Below the pieces are notes generated by a model. It had not been told where the DNA came from and searched no databases. It saw only the letters and a list, made by a program, of their open reading frames with translations. Positions 1 to 12,489 of a DNA stretch of 64,000 nucleotides are shown here, piece after piece; the first letter of the stretch is position 1; each line of letters starts with the position of its first letter. A program made the translations under genes and the position numbers. The DNA comes from Epiperipatus broadwayi (Eukaryota; Onychophora; Udeonychophora; Euonychophora; Peripatidae), in contig JAQFVV010000032.1 in assembly GCA_028023455.1 (NCBI GenBank), forward strand, positions 2,356,001 to 2,420,000, written 5' to 3'.

Positions 1-219
1 CTGTACACAAGATTTTAAAAAATGCTTAAAATTAATATTTGTCATTAATATATACACTAAAGAGTCATGTGATGTTATATTAATTCACACCAAATCCTGG
101 CCACCGGGTAAAGATGTCTCTAGTTGTTAAAAAGGTAAAGATTCCATAATATATAAAAACTGGTTTCTGATCTATGACTATACAAGCAAGTTGATTAAGA
201 TTGAAAAGATTTATGCTTT

Positions 220-420
220 TCAGCTTGGGCTGATAGCTTTATAGTATAACAGAAGTAAATGATAGTTATTATAAGGAAGGTACATACAATTTTAAAAGCT
301 TCTCACTGATGAAAGCCATAAGCTTGAAATTAAGTCTGGGAATATTGGACAGCACAAAATAGGGATTTATTAAGCACTATCATCTGGCATCTATTAGTTA
401 CTAAAGCTTACACTAGTCAG
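220..420 (+). repeat. Old diverged copy of the hammerhead-satellite unit
   Basis: A degenerate single copy of the unit that forms the 46-50 kb array. Recognisable pieces are the hammerhead region at about 299-348 and the downstream stretch resembling the array's 'TAGGGATTT', 'CTGGCATC' and 'CATTGATTACT' words. The core keeps CTGATGA (306-312) and GAAA. Stem II can pair AAGC with GCTT. Stem I pairs CTTCTCA (299-305) with TGGGAAT after the GTC. Boundaries are approximate because the copy is old and indel-rich. Confidence 0.6.
299..348 (+). ncRNA. Decayed hammerhead motif with compensatory changes
   Basis: CTTCTCA pairs with TGGGAAT, replacing a C-G pair of the array by U-A on both strands. Stem II AAGC-CATAA-GCTT is fully paired, unlike the array's A/A mismatch. 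Stem III (GAAATTAAGTC) has lost its second pair, so activity is doubtful. Confidence 0.5.
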
Positions 421-466
421 CATTAAAGCAATGGATCTGAAGTCCGATCCATGCTTCACAGCCTCC

Positions 467-508
467 TATAAACTTAATTAGTATTGTAGGCCTGAATTAA
501 GTTTATAG
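467..508. repeat. Short inverted repeat (hairpin)
   Basis: CTATAAACTTAATT and its reverse complement AATTAAGTTTATAG flank a short spacer, giving a 14 bp stem. It lies just beyond the old hammerhead-satellite copy. It may be the tip of a small foldback element; no function is evident. Confidence 0.5.
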
Positions 509-3500
509 TCCAATATCAGCAGGGTTTTGCATTAAAGCTAAAATTAATTACATTTATATAATTTATATTTGCATTTAAATATTTTGTTTTAAATAAATTC
601 CATTCTAAGATTAAATTGCTGCTTAAAAAAATTACTTGTAAAGCCTTTTAATCAAACATATATATATATATGAGTTAATGCAAAATTCTGCTGAAATAAA
701 ATGCTTATTTTATTAAAAGAAATAATATATTTTTCTTTTTAAAATAAGGCATATGATTTTTATTTTGAGATAAGCCCGCCAACATTTTCTAAAAAAATGT
801 ATGTTTGTAATTAGTTAGCCCATTCAAGGCAAATTAAAGATGGCCTTCTCTTCTTTTTTTAATTAATAAAAATTCAAACTTTAAAGAAAGAAATTTAGAA
901 TAAAAAAGTAAAAGTTATTTTTAGAAAATGTTACCTTGAAACAAAGGAATGTGGGGGGGGGGTTATCAAGATCTAAGATCATAGGCAAAACAATAGAAGG
1001 TAGCTTACAAAAAACGTATAAATAGGAGAGAGAACAAAAGACTTTGCTATTCAGATTTTTCTTTTGGAGATTGCATTCAGATTTTCCTTTTGAAGATTGC
1101 ATTCAGATTTCCCTTTGGAGATTTCATTCAGATTTCTTTGGAGGCTTTTTCTTGTGCTTGCTGAGATTTCTCTGTAGAGAATTCTTTCAGATTTTGCCTG
1201 TGCTTTGAACCTCCCAGATTTTGCTTCTCGTTTCCATTTTGCTCAAAAAAGTTATTCAACTGTCGTCTTCGAAATCACGGAGAAGTTTGAACATGCTACA
1301 AGCTAAAGGTTATATGAATTTGATGGATTCTACCATGCTAGGTAGTTAGGCAAAGCTTTGCCTGCTGCCGAAGTTCCTAAAAACCATCAAGATGCCATAG
1401 TATCCAACCAATATCAATCTGAACTCTGTGCCATGTCTGTAGGATTTTTCGTGAAAGCATGCTATGTATTTCCACTTTTCTTGTCTGGGCAAATACCTAT
1501 CGATGGACGGATCAAGCCACGCACGTCAACAGAACATGACCAAGGAACCAGGACGGTAATCATATCTCTTCTCTATTGAACTATTTACTTTCTACCCTTT
1601 TTTGTTCATACCTTTCTTAACTGTTTATTGTAGTATATTTCTGAAATGTTTTATTTAATTATATTTGTTATGTAACCATTTTTATTAGACTAGTCTTAGA
1701 GATATATATATATTGCGTGATCATCTATATATTTAACCCTTTTTCCTTCGCTATTCTTCATTATTAACATGTATAAATATTTTGTATTCCACTGCAGTTA
1801 AGTTTAAAAGTTAATTTTCCATTTAAAATCTCTTTCCAATTTCATTTATGTTTCTAAATTCAATACGAGTAAGTTTCCTTTGTTTGCCAACTTGATATCC
1901 TCGATAACGCCTCTTTTGTCCGCCATGAGCTTATTACGTACATCTGATTTAGCTATATACGTCTTAAATAATTTTAAACTGTTTTTTGCGCAAAGCAATT
2001 AGAAAATGCTTTGCGAAAGATTTTTTTTTATTGTGCTTTATTGAGGAGATTCGAGTTGACAATTTTATTAAAATTGGGAAGAAAAGACTTAGACCGCAAA
2101 AATATTATATCGTTTAATCTGATTTTATTATCTAATTAGTTTTTCATTAATTTAGGGGAATAGCGGAGGCCATTAAAAACATTATTAATATTTTAAAGTC
2201 ATTAATTAAATATCTTATTTTACTAAAAAGCTTGAGTTTTCTAATTTTATTTTAAATGCTTTATTTTACTTTTCCAATGATCCAGGCACACAAAACACAT
2301 TTTTCATAGTACTTTTATGCACATTTAACTATTTAGCTTCGTAGGTGTTCCCGTCCATGTTTCTCCCCTGGTGCTAGTTTGGGCCAGATGAGAAAATAAT
2401 TTATGCGTGTCTCAGATAATGTTGTTGGTTTGTAGTTAGCCTCGAAAATAGGTGAATAGGGCAGAGGTCATAGTATTCTTGATTTAATATCTCGCGTATG
2501 GGTGGCTTCGAGGTACTTTTGCCTAGTATTCGAACTGGGTTAAACTAACATACATCATCTGACTGTCACAGCAGAGATGTTGAAAGAAAAACCACTCAAA
2601 TAATTGTATATGTGATAGCATCTAATTATACATTGTCAGTATCATTTTGAATCATTAGGTTAAATGTTCCATTATTTGATATATCATTATTTCAGCAGTA
2701 TACTGTAATTAATAATGATCTACCTATCTCTAAAATGATTTTCAATAAATGTATAAATAAAATACATTTAATTTTCCAAATTAGTCAAGAAGTGAATACA
2801 TCACATATAATCGCTTATATTTTGTTTGTAAGCTTTAAATACAATAGAATATGTATTGTTCATTGAACTGCAAACATATAGTACGTTTCAACATGCACAT
2901 ATACGTAACAGAAGTGCTTTTTTATATATAGAGTATATATATATATGTAAATTAACATTATAGTATAAAATAAAATAGCTAATAATAAATGTATATGTTC
3001 ACTTATTCACATTCACTCTAAAAATAAAAACAATAAAAAGTACTGTACTATATCTTCATTTTTCAAAAATAAAATAAATAGTGAAATTCAAACTTTCATC
3101 ACAATTAAATACTCTCTGGATGATATTCTTTTTCTTCAAAAACTTTATTTTTTTTATTAAAATGTAAGTGGTCTTTTTCAGAAGACTATGCCCTTTCTAG
3201 TTGTCAAAATGTTTTTAAGACATTAATTTTACTAATATTCTTAAATTTCATAAAACTTTTAGCACTACATTTAGCAAATATTTTATTATGTAAAATACTG
3301 TATGTTAAATTTGGAAAGAACAATAAAATATATGTAATATGATCTTGTATGATAACCAGAGATGGAAAAATGGCTAATGCTACATGTGATTATATAAGAT
3401 GCTTTGAAATAAAAAAAATGCTGTGGTCAGTACAATATATTAAAATTTGTTTTTTACATTTTATTTTTTCAGATAACATATAACTGAAATATGTGAACAT

Positions 3501-4420
3501 TGATACAACAAATATTGTAGTTCACTTTATCTTAAATTACCTTTATATGATTATGAAATAATTAGGTCACTAAATTCTAATTAATAAAGACATCTGAAAT
3601 TCATTCCATTAATTATAGGTAGACTTAGAATATTATTATAAAATGCATTATATCTATAGGTTTTTTAAATGGAAGCAATTTCAGAGTCCTAATAATATAA
3701 ATAAGTATTTCCTATAATTATTAAAAGTGTTTATTCTATGATTAAATGTTCAAAGATATCTTTATTATTGATTTTCTGCAATTATCATATATTAATAATT
3801 TCTAATGTTTAAAGTTGATGCTCAAAGTGAATATAGTTTTTTCTCATTCTTTTTTTATTTATTTATTTAGCCTGTTGGATTTATTAACAATTTAATTAAA
3901 ATGTAATTATTTTGTTAAATCACAATTTTTTCTATTGCAATTTGTAAATTATATATATGTGTTTTTTTGCTATAAGACAGATGAAGCTATAAATCAATAA
4001 CATTATCAATAGCCGTATTAATTTGTTACAGCTTGGACCTCCTTCAACACAATTTGCTCTCACCATAAAATTTAATAAGTTCTTTTTATTTATTGTAAAT
4101 ATAATATTACAAACTATTTTTTAAATTCCATATTTAGTTGACTTGAAAATTAAATTAGACTAGTTTAGAAAACTAATTTTAATTCATACTTAACTTAATA
4201 TATAGTGGTTTATTAATTTCAACAATAATAAACAAACTTTAGTAATACATATTTAAATTGAAACAAATTAAAATAGTAAATATTTTCACATCTACAACAA
4301 GTTTTATTTACAAAATCTGTGCAATTTTATTGTAAACTAATCATGTGATACTCTACACATTTAATACAGTATTAATTTATGCTTTATCTAATGAATATTA
4401 ATTATTTAAATTTTTGGTTC
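509..4420. other. Gene-free AT-rich stretch, with a GC-richer block at 950-1570
   Basis: No convincing coding region. The block at about 950-1570 stands out: a G run (953-962), a TATA-like GTATAAATAGGAG near 1015-1028, then four or five imperfect ~30 bp repeats built on 'ATTCAGATTTTCCTTTTGAAG' words (about 1050-1200), then a short open stretch (1358-1579) with no recognisable domain. A second GC-richer patch lies at about 2340-2570. The layout could be a decayed LTR or another promoter-bearing repeat, but no paired LTR or coding relic was found. The rest is A/T runs and TA/CA microsatellites. Confidence 0.5.
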
Positions 4421-5419
4421 TTATAACGTAATCGGGCTTGGCCACTTGATGGCATTCTGGCTCGCCAAAACACCTAACAAATGCCATTTACAAGGCCTGA
4501 CTTATGGCTATAGAAAACATCTATGTTTATCTTAGCCATTAGAAGGCCGTTGATGATGACATAGCACAGAAATAATACAGCCTATTTCTGCTTCATGACA
4601 GTTACTGTGAATCCACACTTATCTTTCGTGTACAGTTTGATATATATGTGTGTGTAGTTTGATTAGTCAAATTTTTACAATATACGTTACACAATCTTTG
4701 TATTTGTAATGAATTTAAGAAACCTGACTTTATAGTAATTTTCCAAATGGCCACACCCTTATTTAGAGAAGGCGTAATGTGTAAAAGCTAGCCGAGGGCA
4801 CGTCAAAATGAATTCGGCCGAGTTCACGTGCGAAATCTCATTTTCACGTGAAATACCACGTAGTTCATAAAATGGCTAGCGATCGCGTAACTTTTTCCGC
4901 AGTTGCCGAAAACAGAAGCCGAGTATTTCTGCTGTCCAATAAAAATATACACGATTTTTAGTAAATTTCATAGAAAGCACATATTATAAACATGTTTAAT
5001 AAGTAAAGAAGACATTTATATGTGTTTGTTGTTGTTTTAAAAAGTTTGAGTTTCTTTCTTTTGTCCGACTACGGTTATGATTTTGATATTTTTTATTTTA
5101 GCATTACAAACAACAGAACACTAACTCTAAAACTAACCCTACACAGTTGTTTTGTTATGTAGAAAGCAATAATTAAGTGAAAGACATCGCTAAATAGTCA
5201 TCGCAAAAAAGTCCAAAAACAGCAATTTAAAAATAAAAAAAAAGGTTGTCGCTTACTAAATACAAAATTAAAATGGCATGAAAAAAAAGTTATAGCAATC
5301 AATAAATTAATAACCAAAAAAACAGCGATTTAAAAATCACACGGTCCCGAAAACCGTACATTGTATTGTTTTTGACCGCAAACAACGCCATCAAGTGGCC
5401 AAGCCCGATTACGTTATAA
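4421..5419. mobile_element. Non-autonomous DNA transposon with 33 bp perfect terminal inverted repeats
   Basis: The left end at 4421-4453 (TTATAACGTAATCGGGCTTG, then GCCACTTGATGGC) is the exact reverse complement of 5387-5419. The ~1 kb interior has no transposase frame. It holds a GC-richer core (about 4745-4930) with several CACGTG-like and TCACGTG words and a GATCG palindrome, unlike its surroundings. The flanks allow a TA target duplication if the true end is TAACGTAATC, but the exact edge cannot be fixed by eye. Superfamily not assigned. The perfect 33 bp ends suggest a fairly recent insertion. Confidence 0.8.
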
Positions 5420-6334
5420 TTACCAAATTTTTACATGTACATATATACTCACAAAAACATGAAAAAGAAGTGTCATCTTATTATATGATTCTACTTTACT
5501 CTCTTAGTGAATGACCATATTTTATTATCAGTAATGAGTCATTAATAATGCTAACACACACGTGTTCTGTGAAACATTATGATCATTAATGTAAGTTTCA
5601 TGTGATTTTAAATGTTGCACTAAGTTTAAATATATTGAAACATTGCTGGAGTGAAGATTAGCAAGTAATGAACACTGATTAACATCAATAGTTGTTACCA
5701 AATTATCAAAGTGGAATTCAGATTTGCCAATTGAATAGATATTATTGATAACAATATTTGTTAGTAGATGCATAATTGTATTATTTTATTTAAATATGTA
5801 AGTCTATTATTAATATGTCTTTATCAGTACTTTTGAATGTTTTATTATAATAGATTTGGATTGACATGCATAAATTTTGTGATTGAACATTTTTTATACT
5901 AATTTTTCTTTTATCAGTGTAAATTATTTATTATAATTACATCATACATTTATTTCAGCATTCAGTTTTCAACTATTTTATATTTGATTTTATATATTAC
6001 AATGTTATACATTTTGCAATTTTTAATTTTTGTTGATAAACATTTTTCAAATTATTTTTATTACAATTGCTTTTATATTATTGATACATTTAGTATTTTT
6101 CTTTCACATTTATTTTTGCATTTTTTTCAACGACAAAAGTATTTTGCTTCTATTACATTTCTGACTAATATGAGAATTTAAATTTATTCAAAAATTACCC
6201 ATGAATTCTTGATTAAAGAAAAACTTTAAAACAAGGAATACAAATACTTTTTCTAACACATCTATGATTAGAGAATAAACGGTGATTTTTTCAAAATTTC
6301 ACAATAAAAAGCAGTTATCATCTAGAATGCCAAA
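5420..6334. other. No gene seen
   Basis: AT-rich sequence. The minus-strand open stretch at 5528-5773 has a few spaced Cys/His residues faintly like a ruined zinc finger, but no complete C2H2 unit, so it is not called. Confidence 0.5.
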
Positions 6335-6420
6335 AAGAAAATAAAACAGGCAAAACTCACGATACGTATTGCCACACACAGCAAGCAAATGAGGTGGTGG
6401 TCATGTGATGTTTATTGACT
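6335..6420 (-). repeat. End fragment of the hammerhead-satellite family (short subfamily)
   Basis: AAAACAGGCAAAACTCAC followed by a GCCACACACAGCAAGC block and TGGTCATGTGATGTTTATTG matches the reverse complement of both ends of the copy at 51337-51545, with the hammerhead-containing middle missing. It lies about 100 bp before the hAT relic. Either the ribozyme part was deleted or this is a shorter derivative. Confidence 0.55.
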
Positions 6421-6514
6421 TAAGATGAAAGTTATTTAAACTGGGGACTTATGAATACTGACAATAGATACTTCTGATACAGTGCTGTTTTATGTAATAA
6501 AGTACTAGAAAATA

Positions 6515-8000
6515 GTTCATTGGCTCTAGTTAAATTTTATAGGCACTTAGAGACTAAAATTACAAAGAAAATGATAGTATACATTTTTATAAACAATATA
6601 ATTAATTATAAGAATCTAAACTTCAAAAGATCACAATTTCTAAAACTGAAAATGGTAAAGTACAACAGAATCATCTTTAGGTTTAGTTACCACATTGAAC
6701 TTAATGATGAATCCTGTATAATTGGAGAAACACTCATTAAGCTGAGTGTGACAGACATTGTATTATGTATGTTAAATAAAGAATCTGCTGACTAAGAGAA
6801 AGAGCTAATTCATCAATTGAAGATTTTGTAGTAAATATGTGTACTGTAAATAGATGAGTCTTCTGATATTGCAGGTCTCACTATATTACTGGTATTTCTT
6901 CATGTATTTAATAGTATTGAAAAAGATTTTCTCACGTATGAATATTTCCAAGAAAGAGCTATTGGAGAAGATATATTCATCTATATTAATAATTACATTA
7001 TAAAAATGGAATTCAATTGGGAGTATAATGATATTTGTAAGACAGTCGTCCTTAAGCAGTGATAGGAAAGGTGGAGTTATAAGTATTCAGTAAATGATTA
7101 CACAAGCATAGGTAAGCACTAATAACAAAATATTTAAAAACTATTTTGGATGAAACTGTAAAAATTATCAATTATGTAAAATCTTAACCACTTCAATCCA
7201 GATTATTTAAAATTTTATGTGATGCAATTTTATTACACACTGAAGTCAGATGATTATCCAGAGGAAAAATAGTATTGCGATTTTTTGAACTTCATAGAGA
7301 GTGATTGGTTATTTTCATGTTAAAATAATTTAGGACAGAATTTCATTGAAATTTTAATAAATCCTTCATGGATATGATTCTGGCATATTTGGCAGATGTT
7401 TTTACTAAGTGCAATGAAATTAACTTGTCATAGAAAGAAAAAGTATTACATTTTTAATGCAAGAGATAAAATTTTTTTAATAGGATGTTTAAATTGTGGA
7501 TTTCTACAATTTAACAGAAAAATTTTGTTTTCCTCTTTTTGCATGAATTTTTAACTGAAATAAATTCTAAAATAAATGATGAAGCTTCCAATGTAATTTT
7601 AGAACACTTGCAAGACTTACAATCAAACTTTTTGTAATATTTTCCGAAGTCCAGTGAGGACAATTACTCCTGGGTTCGGAATCCATTTATAGCGATAGCC
7701 AAGCCAGTAGATTTCAATGCAAGTAATTATAAAAATCTAATTGACTTAATTAATGATTCTGAATTAAAACAAAAATACAAGGAACTACCATTAAATGATT
7801 TCTGGACAAATTTAACAGAGGAGTACACCACTGTGTGAAAACTGACTATTTATGCTTTACTTTCTTTTATAATTTATAAATGCAAGGTAGGATTTTCATA
7901 TTATGCTGCAACCAAATCAAAATATATTTCAGATTTGAGAATTCAGTTTTCTAATATTGTGCTTGAAATCAAAAAAATTTCTAATTCAAACACTCAATAA
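6515..8000 (+). pseudogene. Decayed hAT transposase (ZBED5/GTF2IRD2-like)
   Basis: Conceptual translation, with many stops and frameshifts, follows the domesticated-type hAT family (ZBED5/FAM200/SCAND3-like). The order seen is: an N-terminal stretch with 'SYHIE' and 'IGETLIKLS' (6685-6760); a catalytic-region remnant 'DESSDIAGLTILLVF' (about 6850-6905); scattered middle pieces; and the C-terminal hAT dimerisation region, 'WVRNPF', 'LNDFW' and 'GFSYYAATKSKYISDLR' (about 7670-7960). The order and spacing agree with a full-length transposase of roughly 500-600 residues. The zinc-finger BED part is not seen. It is clearly dead. No terminal inverted repeats were identified. It lies downstream of the SGPL1 3' end, on the opposite strand. 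Confidence 0.8.
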
Positions 8001-8732
8001 TATTGAAGTCATTAAGAAAGTAATTTTTATATATATGTTATGTTTATTTTACTATTTTTGTGTATTATTTTCTTATTTCCCATATTTACTTTCTTAATTT
8101 ATTTATTATTAATATCGACCTACCTTATAAAATAATCAAGGATTTGTGAAGTTTTCCATTGGATGAAAAATTTGGGAAATGCTGCACAAACTTATCCATA
8201 AAAGTTTTCTTTTTATATATTTCACTCGTGCTATGGTATATGTAAAAGCAGTCATATAATAAATTCATCACTAATATTAGGAACAAATGTTTAATGATTT
8301 TACAATTTAATCATCTTATCATTAAAAATTTCAAATTCAATATAAGCTTATATTTTTTGTTCATTTTGAATAACAGTGGCTTCAAAAACTGAATTTTTAC
8401 ATACATGCATACTTGTATAGATATAGTTCATATTAATATTATAAATTAAATTCTGGAAACTGTTAAATTGTAAGAAACTTTTTTCATATTAATAACATAA
8501 AATAGAATAAAAACAAACTCTTGTAACACTTTTATAAGACATTGATATTTTTATTTTATATAAAAAAATTCAAATAAATTATGCAGGAACTGATTCAAAT
8601 AATATCAAATTTTTAAAAAATAAAAATCACATTGTCCATTAGTAAGTACGATATAGAATCTATTTTAAAAAAAATTATGATTGACCTCTTTAATTTTTCA
8701 GTTTATATATTTTCTTGATTTTTGGTACAACC
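8001..8732. other. Gene-free AT-rich stretch downstream of SGPL1
   Basis: No open frame or repeat family recognised. The SGPL1 3' untranslated region probably ends just inside this stretch, below the AATAAA at 8733-8738. Confidence 0.5.
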
Positions 8733-8738
8733 TTTATT
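8733..8738 (-). terminator. Polyadenylation signal of SGPL1
   Basis: AATAAA on the minus strand, 23 bases after the SGPL1 stop codon. This implies a very short 3' untranslated region. Other weak signals lie further downstream, so this may not be the only one used. Confidence 0.5.
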
Positions 8739-8761
8739 TTGAAAGACTAAAAAAAAATTAT

Positions 8762-8884
8762 TCAGCTGGAATTTTCAATATTGGCTGAATCAGAGGTACT
8801 GTAGCAAGCATCCAAAAAACTGCGAGCTATATCAGAAACAAGAGTACGATCTGGAATGCTTTGAGCTAATCCATAAAGAGCAGC
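8762..8884 (-). CDS. SGPL1: Sphingosine-1-phosphate lyase, last coding exon
   Basis: This is the terminal exon of the PLP-dependent lyase that cleaves sphingosine-1-phosphate to hexadecenal and phosphoethanolamine at the ER membrane, the exit step of sphingolipid breakdown. It is preceded on the minus strand by a good acceptor (T-rich tract then AACAG at 8885-8889) and begins in phase 0. It encodes 40 residues: 'AALYGLAQSIPDRTLVSDIA', then 'RSFLDACYS', then a Ser/Asn-rich tail and TGA (8762-8764). The human enzyme has the same pattern here (YGMAQ, an 'R-x-x-V' helix, F/LD-x-x-YST, a variable tail), and as I recall its last intron falls at the same point after a methionine. The donor partner is the exon at 26323-26443. 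A possible 3 kb element starts about 100 bp upstream in the intron. Confidence 0.93.
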   Translation of the reverse strand, partial: AALYGLAQSIPDRTLVSDIARSFLDACYSTSDSANIENSS

Positions 8885-8986
8885 CTGTTAATAAAAAAAC
8901 AACAAAATATCTTTAGTATTCAATGTGTAATATATTTAATTTACTTATATATATTTTCTTAACTATCTACCTGTATATATATATAT

Positions 8987-11900
8987 TGTAACAGGATGGG
9001 GTATCTGGGATGGTAGCATATTTGGGGTGAACATGGAGTGATGGTAAGACCCCAAGTAAATAAAATATAAAATTTGCAAGAAGTATATTAAAAATATAAA
9101 AGGATATTAAATAAAACTATATAATTATTATTGGTAAAGATATTAAAGTGAGTAGATAATAAAGTAATGTTTAACATCAAAAATATATAAAAAATGTTAT
9201 ATATCACAAGAGAGCATGAGATCATAAGATCTCATCAGATCAGCTCAGTTAATTCCTTAGAGCAACTATGATTAACTATACATCAACCAGCATTATGAAT
9301 AAGTAAAAGTAAGTAATACTCAAAAGAACCATTCATCATGATAAATGATCAACAATACAATAAATCAGCAGTCAATCTTGTGACTGGATTTGAACAATAA
9401 ATCAACAATCAATCTGGTGACTGGATTGGAAACGGGTCTCCGTAGACAATGGGTCTTCTGTAGACCAGGTTAACTATTTAGCTGTTACCAGCTTGGAGCA
9501 ATTATTTGAACATTAATTTGGATGCACCAACTAAATGCTAATCCATAAGAATATAACCAAATAAATAATAATGCTGGGACATTAAACATGCTAATCATCA
9601 TCAATGCTCTGGCTACTTAGTGCCATTAATGTGCTGGCCAACTAAATTTCTAAGAGACCAAACTAAATAAAGTGTAGTGCATGGACTTTGAAGAATATCC
9701 TCTTCGCATCAACCCAGGAATTATCATCATCTGCATGCCCATACACTAAATATAAACCTCATTCATATATTCAGCCATTATACTTGAATCTAGCTCAATG
9801 AACATGAATATAGTGATCAAGAGATGATACAAACAATCTTTAACAATTGAATACAAGTTTATTAACAATAAAAAAAATGATATTAAAGTCTTAAGCCTTC
9901 TGATTTTGATTAACATACAATAAAAAAAAAAATCACATTGTAATTTATATATATGTGATTTACAAAATTCAAATTATTACACCGATTTATATATATGTGA
10001 TTTTCAAAATTCAAGTTATACCACTGGTTTACATATATGTTCCATTAGGTTTATTTAAAATCAGACGGCACACAGACTTAATATAAAATGAATATTTTTA
10101 AATTGATATTTAATACTAAAAAGATTAAAATGTACATGCAATACAACTGACATATATACACCTACATACATGTATGTGCGTGAAATTTCTGAGCATATTT
10201 GACTTGCCATAACATAAACATTTTTTAGCAGTACTTTTAAATGAGATAAAATACCAATAAAAAAAAAATGATTAAGATTTACATGTGTCTATTTGACACA
10301 CATTTGATATATATATACACACACACTGAGTGCAGTACAATTGATAAATAACATATAAATGAAATTCATTTTCTATCATATTTCAATATTAAATTGCACA
10401 CACACACAGAAGTCTACATCATATATTTCATTTTTGTCAAAATAAAATTATTAATTTTATAATACGTAATTATTTCTTGATTTAACATATATGTTGTGCT
10501 TGTATATGCACATACTGACATTTATATATATATCAACTTGACAAAATAAAGTTATTCAAAATGTACTTTTCATAATTAATTTCTTGGTTAATATTAAGAG
10601 TACATAAAATTCACATATGCATGTGTAATATATAAAATATAATTTCAATAAGCTATTAAACTTTATTACAGTTTTCACTCTTTTTTTTAAAAAAAAATTA
10701 ATTATTTTTGACAGAAAAGTTCTTTTTATCAGATAATTATTAACTAATTATAGTTTTATTTTTTAAAAGAAAATAGTCACTTTTCTGACAGATCACTTTT
10801 TGATTGTTGATTAATTAATTATCAATGCTTTTAGAATTGTCCATTCTTTATTTTTTTGATTTTTAATTCAAACAAAATCATGCTTGCATTTTAAGTTATA
10901 TACATTTTTTTTAATGTCATTTTTTAATAAGGAATTACCAAAACAATTTCTTTAATATATTTATATCAAATTATCTTTCTTTTAGACATTTGACTCAAAC
11001 AAATTATTCATTTGTTTTACATTAGGTTATAGATTTAAAAGTCATTTTAAGGATTTTAAACTAACTCATCAGCTATGTATACACTTATCTGTGCTTCTCT
11101 GCATATAGATACATTAGCATACTATAATTACTTCTTCGGTAACGGATGGGGTTCTCTTGGTAAGCTTAGTTTTTGGTCCAGATAAGGGTTGTTCTGCAGT
11201 TGGTTCCACTTAGACTAGGATTTAGTAAGCTTCAGGCTAGAAAATTGTCTTCTAGGACACATTTAACAGGCTAATTGATCCATTTGAAGTGACCCTGGCT
11301 TCTTTTGAATCAAAACTCCAGCATAGTAAATTAGTAGACTAGTGCTTCTTTGAATTCTTACATCTTCATGTAGTTTTCTGCATATTTCTGCCAGCCATCT
11401 ATCTGGTTAGCTAATTATTGCCAATTACAGCAAATGAACAAAATATTATGACCAACATTGCAGCTGGCCACTGCTTCTCACAAATTTAAACCAGATTTAC
11501 AGATAACTCTTAGTCAACTGCTTCTAAAAAAAAATATTATCCAGACTGTGCAGCTGGCCAATTTGGCCACTGCTTCTCAAACTATCAAAATCAGATTGTT
11601 CTAATCTCTTTATCCAACCCTTTTATAGTCTTGGATTGGGATGATAAAAACACAATTAAAGTTTTTTTCTTATCTTTTCAAAAAGATCACTAATCCTTTC
11701 AAAAGCAAGTTTGACGTTTTATCAAGGTGTGATATACAAAGATTTTTAAAAATAGATAATTTATCAATTAATTAAGATTTCAAAAATACCATACTTGTTT
11801 TTAAATTTCAAAATCAGAATAATAATAATAATATAATATTAATATTTATTTAGACCTTTTTAAATGTTTTAATTTATAATAAAATTCTGTTTTAAATTCA

Positions 11901-12063
11901 GAACTATTTAACCCTTTGCAGACATTATTATTCCAAGTGAAATATAGAAAATATCTACTAAAATTTATGTCTGTGCTTATTTCTTCTTTTCCTTTACTTT
12001 ATATATATATACGTGCATACATACAACTATGTTGCTGAGTGCCATGTAACCCAACCAGTTACA
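8987..12063. mobile_element. Possible 3.1 kb non-coding element with TGTAAC...GTTACA ends in a (TA)n site
   Basis: TGTAACAGGATGGGGT at 8987 and the inverted right end at 12048-12063 (reading TGTAACTGGTTGGGTT) match at 13 of 16 positions. Both ends abut (TA)n tracts. The interior is non-coding, with short internal duplications: a ~36 bp unit around 'AATCTTGTGACTGGATTTGA' (about 9362-9432), a repeated 'CAGCTGGCCA' (about 11460-11575) and repeated 'ATATATATGTGATTT' units (about 9948-10010). It could be a TIR transposon or a large solo LTR of TG...CA type; neither is proven. The interior also contains ordinary TA/CA microsatellites. Confidence 0.35.
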
Positions 12064-12489
12064 ATATATATATATAGTAAGCAGAACTGGTTACTTATCT
12101 CCAATTTTATTTAATATACATTTTAAATATTTTTAAGTTTTTTCTGGCTTTTATCAGAAGAATCACTCACCTCAATTTTACCCTATCATAAACATCCAAC
12201 AGCAAAGAAACGTAGGGTCACTCTTTTTCTTCTTGCATGCATATAATTTGCAGACAAACTTCATTTGACAAAGAAGCTAATGATGTCAAACACTTGAATT
12301 TTCAAGCCTTTCTGACAGCTTGATGATCCTTCAATATACATCATTTATCAATGCATCTATCTAAATCTATCATATATTTATATATATTTTAATTAATATG
12401 AGAGATAGTTCAATAACATGTGCAGTGTGTTATTGAACATAAATCTAAAAAATTCTAGTATAACTGTGAAAGAAAAAATAATCATGCTA
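12064..12489. other. No gene seen
   Basis: AT-rich spacer between the candidate element and the LINE relic. Nothing recognisable. Confidence 0.4.

Noticed and set aside
1358-1579. 73-codon plus-strand frame as a small gene
   Set aside because: No domain, no splice or poly-A context, and it lies in a block that looks repetitive.
5528-5773. Minus-strand open stretch as a C2H2 zinc-finger gene
   Set aside because: A few Cys and His residues resemble finger spacing, but no complete C-x2-C...H-x3-H unit is present.
5984-6181. 65-codon hydrophobic frame as a small membrane protein
   Set aside because: It is Phe/Ile/Tyr-rich purely because of the T-rich composition; no family resemblance.
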